Assembly (NCBI RefSeq): GCF_963678635.1
Contig: NC_087067.1
Span: 55,178,456-55,242,455 of the forward strand
Reading direction: 5' to 3'
DNA: 64,000 bases
Source of the DNA: Symsagittifera roscoffensis
Lineage: Eukaryota; Xenacoelomorpha; Acoela; Convolutidae
Both the position numbers and the translations under genes were made by a program. Below are positions 12,401 to 24,400 of this stretch, piece by piece (within the stretch, counting starts at the first letter, position 1; each line of letters opens with the position of its first letter). The notes under the pieces were generated by a model. That model ran no database searches. It was given only the letters and a program-made list of their open reading frames with translations, and was not told the DNA's origin.

Positions 12401-15400
12401 CTACAATAGACCAAATAGTAGAAGTAACTACTCCAGATCAAATTCAAATACACAACGATTTGTTTCTAGATCTAATTCCCAATCAAGAAATAACTACTAT
12501 CCAAACAACCAATCACGAAATTCATCATACAATAGGAATAGAAACTACTCCTATAATCGAAATAGAAGTTATTCAAACAACCGAAACCAGAATTACCCGA
12601 ACAATCGATCAAGGAATAACTCATATAATAGATCGAACTATAACAGACCAAACAATAATTACCAAAACAGATCGCGAAATAATTCACAAAATCGACACTC
12701 AAGTTATAATAATCGTTATAGATATTATTCCCAATCACCACACCGGAATAATAATAACTATAATAATTCTAATAATCGCCACAGAAGTAGTACACCTAAA
12801 CATCAAAGACAAATCAATCAAGTACAGTCAAATCCAGAAACAACATCAGACCCTCCAGGTATTGATGACACAGTAACTGATACGTTACAACTCAATCAAA
12901 TAAACTGTACATCATCAGATTCAGAAAGTGATACTGAAAACACTCTTTCTATCAATATGATAAAAGTCGAAAATGACTATGAATCTGTCATATATGACAT
13001 CCCTTTCCATCACACATATATGAAAATCAATCAGAATTTCTTCAAAATTATTACACTACACCCATAAATTCCACACCAACGACACAAGAAACAAATGAGA
13101 TTAACACTACAAATCAAACCAATAAAAATACCAAAACAAAATGCTTGAATACAAACCACATTTATCAAAATATACAAAAAGAACAACCCAAAGAGAAAAT
13201 TTGGACAATTCCATTTCTCTTAGAAAGCCCAAGAAATAAAGAATTTCAACCACCAGACCTTGAAATAGATTTTTTAATTGATTCAGGAGCAGAATCAAAC
13301 ATAATAAACATCCCCACATGGAATGAAATAAAAACCTTACACCCAAAGCTAACACCTCTTGAAACCTCCAACAAACTAGCAACAGCACAAGGATCAACAT
13401 TGATAAACTACGGAAAAATCCAATTATTTCTCCTCCCCACCAGAACAATGGAACAAAGCAAAATTTTAAATAAGCCATTTAAACAAATATTCCATATCAC
13501 TGACATTAAATATAATATCATTGGAATACCATTTATTTCGAAGTATATACCAACAATTAACATACTAAATAGTAAAATATTAATCAAAGATAAATATACA
13601 AAAACAAAAGAAACATCCTTAACATTTTTTCAAAGATTAAATAAACAATCACCATTCTTTTCAAAATTCTACCCGATATTTAACCAACAAAGAAAACACC
13701 TAAAACCACTATCAGGAAATATCTATAATTTTTCAATCAAACAAGTTCACCAATATGATAAAGAACAAAACAAACAAAAATTTTATATGTCAGAATTTGA
13801 ATTCAAACCTATTCACAAATTTTTCAAAATCACAATCTCATCCATAAAATATTTGAAAAATTCGAATTCCGATATCATTTCCTTACATGTCTATAACAAC
13901 ACACCTTACCAAGTAACATTACCTTTAGGACTTTTAGGATATTGTGAAACCAACGCTACAATATCACCAATACACGAAAAAGCCTATCGCGTAAATAATA
14001 TACTCCAATTACTAGATATTTGCCAATCTACAATTCTTAATGAAGAATTATCTATAAATAATATAATAAGTAACGAAAACAGAAATACGGATTATTTCAC
14101 AAAAACTCAATATTTCAAACCTACATTCAACATAAGTAACTACACAGAGGACCAACAGAAATTTTTAACAATGTTTAATTTCCAACATTCACAAATAACA
14201 CAAGACGAATTCGAAAAGTTAGCCAAACAGCTAATTGAATATTCATCAGTCTATGCAACATCAAAATTCGATGTTGGAAAAATCAGTTCATCACTACATC
14301 TCCCGTTAAAACCAGACGCAGTTTTCAAAAAACAGAGAGCAAGTAAAGTACCAATTCACTTACATGATAAAGTAAACAGATTACTCGATATTTTAGAACA
14401 ATACAACATTATATCACCAGTTAATAAAGAAGAACAACCAAAAGGCAACACATTTATCAACCCCGTTATCATTCTAGCTAAAGGAGAATCATTAAAAATC
14501 GTTCTCGACGCTAGATACCTCAATTCACTCATAGATGAATCAAAATGTAATTGGCCCATTGAACCAATACAAGTTATTTTAACAAAAATAAACGGCAAAT
14601 ACTTTACAACCGCCGATATGAATAGTGCATACAATCAAATGCCACTAGATGAACAATCACGACGTTTAACACAATTTGTTATCGGAAACCAACAATATGA
14701 ATTCAACCGCTTATTCTATGGAATATCCATAGGACCAGCAGCATTTTCAGCTTTTATGAGCAAAATTTTTAGACCACTGATACTCAAGAAAAACGCAATC
14801 ACCTATTTAGACGATGTTTTTATGCAATCACAAACAAAAGACGAGATGTTCAATGTTTTAGAAAAATATCACCAAATACTTCAGAACGAAAATCTGAAGG
14901 CCGCCCCCGATAAATCACACTTCTTTTTAACACGAGTTAAATTCTTAGGACATAATATAGAAAGAAAAACAATCACTCCATTGAAATCACGCATTGACGC
15001 TATTCAAAAACTTCAACCACCAACAAATAAAAAGAAAATCCAAGAATTTCTTGGAATGTTAAACTTTTTAAGTAAATATGTTTATAAAATGCAATTATAT
15101 CTACGACCATTTTATAACATCCTTAGACAACAAAATAATTTTGAATGGAACACAGAACATCAAACACGATTTGAAGAAGTAAAGAAACTTTTAACTGAAC
15201 AAATTTCAAACACAATTCCAGATTCAAATCAACCATTTTATGCAATGTGCGATGCTTCGAACTTTGGCATCGGTGCAGCACTATTACAATCACATAATGG
15301 TACAAATAAAATGAACCTCATATCAGCAAATTCTCGATTATTCACTCAAGCAGAGCTACGACTCTCAACTCTAATGAGAGAATGTACAGCCATAATATAT

Positions 15401-18400
15401 ACACTGACAGAATATGAATTTCTGATACTTGGATCAAAACATCCAACAGTTCTATTCACAGACCATAAACCAATCATCTTTCTCTTTACACAAAAATCTA
15501 ACCCAAACCACCGAGTTTACAGATTTCAACTAATTCTAATGAAATTTCCAAACTTACATATAGTTTGGACTGCAGGAAAAAATCTTGCATTACCAGACAC
15601 CTTAAGTCGAAATACACCACCTGAATTACTTACACGAAAAACAACAGTTGAAATACCCAAAAACATAAAATTCTACCTTGCAGAAAACGAAACATCACCC
15701 CGATTGGAATGCAAATATGCAGTAAAAACTGATATTGAACAATCACAAATAAATACTTTACAACATTTCCCACTTTATTTAGATTGTCAAAATAATCATT
15801 ATGAAGTTGATCTACTTGGAACATCAACTTTCAAACCAATCCCATATTCTCAATGGATAAAAAATAACACCCAACAAAAACGAACAAAACAACACCCGCC
15901 TAAGAAAGACCATTTTCCACTAATTGAAAAAGAAGATTTAACTGATAAAATAAATTTATCAGGACCACAAACAAATGATTCAAAATACACAATAAATCAA
16001 GTTTTTGACCTCCACGACCCACTTGATACAATACCCTTATCTACATTAGAAATCGAAAACATTTTTCTCCCCCCAACAGAAACAATTACAATTTCAACAC
16101 TGAAACAATATCAAAACCTTGACCCAGTAATTCGACAACTGAAATCATGGCACAAATATAAAACTAAACCTATCAAAGCAGATTCAACCATTCTAGGAAA
16201 CAAAACACTCCTCCGATACTTTCGCAAATTTAACAACACAACAATTAACGAAAATACAGACCTTTTAGAGTATAACCTGAATGAATCTACAGTTCCCTGT
16301 CTCCCTTTAAGTATGATTCTTATAGCTTTTAATATTTCACATACACAAAATATTAAAGGACACTCTGGATCAGAAAAAACATATTCAAATTTTATACAAA
16401 ACTTTTATTTCCCAAATGCACCAATTTGGATAAAAGTACTATGCAATGACTGTATAGTATGTCAACTAAATAAACCTTACCCAAATCAAAAACAAATAGC
16501 ACAAAAACAAGATTTTAAAGGACAAAGTTTGTACTTTAATCATCGTATCTCATTTGATACTAAAGGACCAATTTCACCCTCATCAGAAGGAAACTCCTAC
16601 ATTATGGTAATTGTTGACGCATTTACACATTATGTAGCACTTAACCCAGTACCACATTGTAACGCTTATTACGCTTACACAACACTCTATGAACACTGGA
16701 TAGCAAAATTCGGACTACCAGAAATTTTAGTTACAGACAACGGTACAGAATTCATAAATAATGAAATTATCACACTATGTCATTTATATAACATTAAACA
16801 CAAACCACGTACATCTCATGCACCTTGGACAAACGGCTTAGTCGAAGGTATGAACCGTTCATTACAAGAATATCTTAGATGTATCATCAACGGAAATGAT
16901 ACAAAATATACCGAATGGTCAGCAGATGTAAAATTATTTCCCTTAGCATATAATTCACAAATAACGACAACTTTAGGAATGTCACCATACGAAATGGTTT
17001 TTAACCAAAAGCCACGCAAACCAATAATGTTTACAGCAAATTCTCATAAAAACGCACAAGGTTATTGTCAACCAAATAAAGACTCAATTTGTTATAACCT
17101 ACCTTTACATACACACGATGAAGATCATTTTCATCACCCACAAATTCTTAAACTAGCCTCCGGTACACACACCGAATGGATTCTAAATAGAGATAAAAAA
17201 CACAATGAAATTTATCAAAAAATAACAAAAAAGTTATTACAAAGACAAAACATTAATGAACAAATCAATTCACGTTTTACACCAGCCTCCGAATTAAAAA
17301 TTGGAACATTTGTTTTAATACCTAATTTTAATACTCAAAAGGGAATTTCTAAAAAATTACAACCCCTTCGAAAAGGACCATACCAAATAATTGCAAAACC
17401 CACTGATGTCACATATAAAATTACCGACTCAAACAAAAAAGAAATCGTTCAACATCGAAACAACCTACTACCTTATTACCCAAAAGAATACGCACTCCGC
17501 GAATTAACTCAATTATATTCTTTCACAGGATTAAAAATCATTCAAAATGAACCACATCTGAAAAACACAGAACAAAATGATAACCCCACCGAAAATCAAA
17601 ACACAAAACCAACCGCCACCAAAAACAATACACAAAACCATAAAGAATCTCCAAAACAAAGAAAAAATAGAAAAATGACCGAACAAATAATACCCCAAGA
17701 ACAAATCGACAAATCAGAAAATAGAAAAACAACAAGACTCCGAAATCAACCACGTAAAAACTATAAAATATTCATCCCCCAATCTAAAATTTTAAAGAAA
17801 GTGGAATTTCAAAAGTAGTTTTAACATTTGCTTCACAATCTTGAAACCTCCGAAACATTTTTCATTTACATTTTTCAAAATAACATGCTGACAAGTACGT
17901 AATAATTCTAGTTCAAAATAGACCAATAGGATTCATCCAACCCGTCACTTTCTCTAACTCAAACTAAGACCAATTAGACGAATCATATAGAACTCCAGGC
18001 ACATCTATAACTATAACTTTACGACCTCCAGGTCAAAAATAAGCAAACCACTCCAACTTGACAACTAAAATAAATATCACCATAATACCGTACCCCTCCC
18101 TTATCTAATAACCCAAAGATCAACAATATTTCCCCAACTCAGACCACGAATACCCCCAAAGCAAATTTGTTAACTTAGCCTAAAGTAACAAAATGAACAT
18201 TTTAATTAGCCTAAAGTATAAAAATCTCACCATACCCCGGATCATTTGACAAACAAAAATAAAGAAAAAGACGACCTCCCAGTCACCATGAAAATTGCCC
18301 CCAACAATTTTTTACAAAACTCAACCCACTTGTCAAAAAACTAATAAATAATCCGACCACACTAGAAAATCGCCTCAAACAGCAAAAAATATTCGACCAA

Positions 18401-21400
18401 GAGATCATTTCTTAAATGCTCTTCTCTCAATCAGTTACTCAAATACTCATAAATCTTAAACATTTTTTTACAATACTTGAAACCTTTATAATATTTCTTT
18501 TTGATATACTTGAATCTTTTCTAATAATCCTAATCATTTTTTGTAACATTTTTTTAATTTTCTACACTATACTCGAACTATTCCTCCAACTTTCCAAAAC
18601 CCTTGATTACATCCACAGGTACGAGTCATATAACTTGTCTAAATGATACGAACAATTTTCAGTAGAACCGATATTTTTTTATTGTTTGTAATTTTCATAG
18701 CATTCTTATCATCCCTCATTTTGACAATATGTAAATGTATAAAGAAAGCAATCCTCACATTTGCCCTAGCAACAATCCTTCTAATTCTTTTTTTGGAAGA
18801 ATATTATAATAAACACAAAATTTCTCACTAAAGTAATAATTCAAAAAACTATCAAAAATTGCTACCCAACAGTCACAAAGTCAGTCTTCACCGACATCAT
18901 CCCAAGATAACCAAACACCACCTTCAATTACTCAAAATCCTCAAACATCTACACGAATTTCTTTTCAAGACAATCCATACACTTTTGAAGAACGACATGC
19001 TCGTTTATCAGAACCACTAGAACCAGTTCAACGACAAGCACCTTTAAGCGAACCAACATATAACCTATACCCAACACTACCACAAGAACTAAATAGAATA
19101 AGAAATTCTAGTCAAAACCAAAATACAGTCGAAATAAATAGACAAATTATACATCCTCGACGAAACAGAAATTTTCAAACTCCCCGAGTTCATTTTGATA
19201 TACCTCAATCCCCATCACAAAACACTCCAGAAAACCCCATTGGTATATTACCAGAAACCCCTACGCTTCTTTCACAACGTAGCACCTCAAGCCTACCATC
19301 AGATTACTTAGGTTCAACACCAACATCTGAGCAAATACGTGAAAATCCTTTCAACCCTACAAACCAAACATCACGATTTCCATATTGGACTACACATTCA
19401 TTTACACAAGGTGAACCAAATTTAGTCAATGACCCCATAGATATTTCTACGGATACAACAACATCCTCATCACTACCAGAAACATTATCACTACCATCAA
19501 CACCATCAATAAGCAAGATTTCACCACCACCTTTTAACTTAAATTTTCCAAATAATCTCGACGCCAGATATCGAGAACAATCATCAATAAATATTCCTTT
19601 AAGACTAGATTGGAATACATTTACAGCACCTCCACCACTATTTGGACAACATCAAGAAAGTAACCGCCTTCATAACTGGGCACTTAATAGATTACAATAT
19701 CGCCAAGATATTCACAACGATATCCGTGATCACAATATTCAAATACTCCAACAAAACAGTTTACAATTAAAGTTTGAAATCACAGTTAAGTTAAATAATA
19801 TTACCCAACATCCCTACCCATTAAATCCACCTAACATAACAGCACAATCACTACCACCACCGTTTATAACTACTGAAGTAATATACAAATACGACAGATA
19901 TACCAAAAACACAATTGGCTACATTACATTTTATAATCCATACTCAGGATTATCATACACATGTATATTCTAAAACTATTAATTTTTCTCCAACTCCTTT
20001 TTCTAGTAATCTCAAATCAAAACATAAATCCTTCCCCTCGTACAGGACCACAAGATTTATTAGTAACACATTACGATTGTGAAGAAAATGAACAAAAAAC
20101 ACTACATAAATACGCAATAAATCAAGTATCACAATGTGAAACAGAACCACAAGCTATAGAAACCACAGATGTAATAGCAACACTCTATTCAAAAGCCCGA
20201 GCAACAACAGTTACAGGTTATAAATTCACAGCAACATTTTCCGAAAAGAAAGTACATTGTTCACAAGTCTCGAACGGAAACAAAAACCGACTTGACCATG
20301 AATCATTCTATCAAAGTAATATAGAACGTCTTTTACATCTCAATCCCGACGATTGTAAAAATGAATTACTTAGACTAAACATCACACGAAATAAAAACTC
20401 CCAAAGAAAGTTAGTTAATTTTCAAGTTTTTCCAGACTCTGTACATCAATCACAACTTGAAAGACACCAAGGACATATAAAACTAGACGAAAAATACCCG
20501 TATAACGGCGCACACGGACGATTAACCTATGACCTACACGATAAACATTGGATACCACACATTGGTATAAATGACCCATCAAACTGCAAAGCAGACACAA
20601 AAAATAAAGGATACCAAGAAATAATGTTTTTCGATTGGAAAATACAACTCGAAAAAATACAACTAACACGAGATTTATCAGATAATACAATGATCTATCA
20701 AGGAATCCGATTACCTTGTAAAAATGATCAAGGTTATTGCGACCCTACAATGAGAACGCAAGCAACAATTGTTTGGTTCCCCGAAGATACATGTACAACA
20801 TTTCAAGTAGCAAAAATACACGCTCGCATGATAAAATTTCACGAAAAATATTTTATACAATCAATTCCATATGAACAAGTCCATCCATCACGAAAACTAA
20901 GTTCTAATTTTAGAAACATAGACAATATAGAAAATAAATTGACACGTTTTCAAATATATCAAGAAACAGAACTTGCATGTAAATACAGAAACCCACTTCA
21001 CAAAACACAATACTCCGAGATATTAGTTGAATACGAAAAAGGATTCGACATGACCACTGGAAAAGTAAAAATCGACCCATATGCCACAGGTCATCCTCTA
21101 AACGAAGGAACATCCTATATACCAGTTAATTTTGAAAAAAGCAACGGACAACCTGGTGGACATCTAAAACCCCATGACACCAGAAGCACACGCTTACAAG
21201 AATTATCACTAATGAATACTACATATTTCGGTAATATCCACTATGATATTCATTTAGATATGAAACTAGATTATACAATTAGCCGAATTTTTCAAGAAAT
21301 GTCACTCTCCGAATTAGAAACACTACACCAACTATGCGAATTAGAACGAACACAAATATTACAATCACTTGCACTAGCAGTATTAAAAATACCCTATGCA

Positions 21401-24400
21401 GGATACTTATTATCTGGAAATAGATCAAATTTTTTAGACTATGAAGGAAACATCTTATGGTTTTATACTTGTACTAAAAAAGTATCACCACTATACGTTT
21501 TTGAAGATAAACGATGTTATAAAAGAATCCCTATCTTTTATAAGAATAAAGTACATTTCGTGGATACACTTTCACGAAGAACCTATTTCTGGGATACCGC
21601 AGTCCCATGTGGATCAGAAAACAGCCACAATGTAGTACAACTAAACCCTGATGAAAATAAATATTATCTTCTCACTCCATATCCCACATTAATGCAATCA
21701 CTCAAAAAATTTTCACCAGAAAGCATTCGCGCTATTGCTCGAAACCCAAATATAGACTTGCAATCAATAGGAATCTATTCAAAATCAGATATTCAACATC
21801 ACATTAGAACACAACAATTCCAAGAATTATTAACACAAATGGACACTATACAAAGACAATCAATAGACCAAAATTTACGCAAACTTGCAGAAACCGCAGG
21901 ATTTGCCGATATCTACACGCAAGACTATAGCGGATATTTTAAAGACATTAAAGATTATATATATCTAAACGGTGAAAAATACCGTCCCCAAGATATATCA
22001 CCAATTAACATTTTTAGCTTTGTTACACTCAAAAATGAGATCCTCGATTTTCTAGGATGGCCCTACTACATCTTAGAAAAATTGACTATTTTATACGCAA
22101 TGTTTAACTTTATTGGATTTCTTTTCTCACTTTTAAAAGGAATCTACAACACATGTGCTATACACACACAAGTAAACAGACAAGCAAGCGTAGCACGCAT
22201 ACTCTTTGCAGGATTTTTTGGAATCTTTTCTACATCTATAAACAAAATTCTTTTAGACGCACAAATAAAAGAATATAACACAAAAATAGCAACACGACAA
22301 AATACATACGACGAAGAACATAACAATGTAGACATAACGCCAACGGCACCACAATTACCACCCCTACCAAATAACCATCCACTATCCCTAGTCCCACGAA
22401 ATTTTCGAAATTTAGCCATCACACATAATCCAAATTTTCGACTCACCACATCACAAAGTCCCATTCAACATATAATGACACACCAGTCACAAGATGATAA
22501 TACTTATGAACAAATTATTGAACAACCCCATACCACCGCTTTTCAGTCTCAAAATAATCATTTTTTTAGCCCACGATGAGCCGCCAACTTGGATCACTAC
22601 ACCGATCAAATTCCCACCCAACCAATCTTACCTCTCCAATCCCAATAATACCACTTTTTGCTTTTCCGCCACCCGATTTTCCATCTAGTAATGTAACATC
22701 AGGCATGAATTCCGACACTAATTCACACATCTCAGTTTTATATTCCATCTCACAACTCAATAACCCGAATATTGAAACCCCCGATGAATTTGCCGACTCA
22801 GAACCATCCCCATCCAATAATTTTCATAACTCTTCTAATTTTTCTCAACCCCCTTTTGAACCCATATTATCCAATAACCCTGACCCAATCACTCCCACAC
22901 CCTCTTATGCTTCCCAAGTTACCCCAACCTACTCCTCATACCATTCTGACCAATCATCTCATTCTCCAGACACCCCCCGAATCTCCCCAGAGCTAGATAA
23001 TTTTATTACCCTTCAACAACAACCCTACCACCTTAATACCCCAACCATAAACCAAATCTCCTCCACAATAAATTCATCCAACCCCCCTACCCCTACACCC
23101 TCTTCAAATTATACTGAATCATTAGCACCATCATCCACATCAACTGAATCTTCACTAAACACTAATAGAGCTTACCGCACTTTTAAAAGAAAGTTCCCCA
23201 ACCATCCTTTCCCAGCAAAACCAGGAACAGCCCGTGAATACATCAACCACCCCAAGCATACTAACACAAAAGAATTTTTAGCCATCACCTTACCCTCATT
23301 CCCACAATACACCTTAAACACCCCCCACGACACTAACGAAACACGCAACTTTGTAGATGAATACGTTTTAATGCCCACTCTCTCTTGGACCTCATATTAT
23401 CATTTTACTAACCCTCTTTGCTTACCTTTATCTAACACTCACATCGATATAGAGCGAAATACGGTCATGCTATATCGACTCACTACACCACTAACACCTA
23501 GACAATTTACTTACGTTGGATATAAAAAATCACTAAAAACACACACTGCACCTAGAGCTAACGAATATACACTCGAATACTATGATCACAACATCATCAG
23601 AGCTAACCAAGATCAATTCTTAGACGACGATCGCTTCGCTAATCCACAAATTACTGAGAAATTTTTCATCAAGACACCATATATATTTACACTAAATATC
23701 TTCGACCGAAAGTTTGATCACATTATTTCAGAAGCACTAACAGACACACAAGCATACGAAAGTTTTAAAGAACGCTTCCAAATATTTTCACTAACCTTTC
23801 ATTTCCTTGCACCACACGAAAGAGATTTACACTGCTCACACGATATTATGTTGCGCACTAAACAAACCCACACATATAGTTATTATCGCTTCATCCAAAA
23901 TCACTTTGACCTACACACACCCTCTAGACAACCACACCATCGTTTTCAATTCATTAATTCCAAATACACTTCACCATTTTTCCTAAATTTCACATATTGC
24001 ATTAAAGATACTAACCTTCATGGTATTCTTCGTAATTATGACCCCATAACCCAAATGTACATCTTCTGTCCCATCACCAAGACCTTCAACGCCGAAGAAA
24101 ACCGACCCTTCCTTATCCCGCACGAGTTTGTACAACCTATAGAAATCCCAATTTTAGAATTCATCCACAACACTAAATTCAATCACAAATTATATAATCT
24201 AATCCAAAACACATCTTATGAGTTTGCAGTTGGCACTGAAGAACTAACCACTATCAAGGCACTCCAATTGCTTTGGCCACTGCTTCAGACTAAAAATATC
24301 ATCCGCATCTTAGCTAAACTACTAACAACTTCCGATCTCATCCACGACATCTTCCCCCACGGTTTTTTCCCCGACGACTAACAGGTAAGTATGAATTAAA

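Noticed and set aside
13000-13067. -1 slippery heptamer at the gag/pol overlap
   Set aside because: The closest candidates (GAATTTC, CAAAATT) do not fit the X XXY YYZ pattern in the gag frame.
22144-22464. - strand ORFs under env and under gag/pol
   Set aside because: They are antisense shadows: composition mirrors the A-rich sense strand and they share no motif with known proteins.
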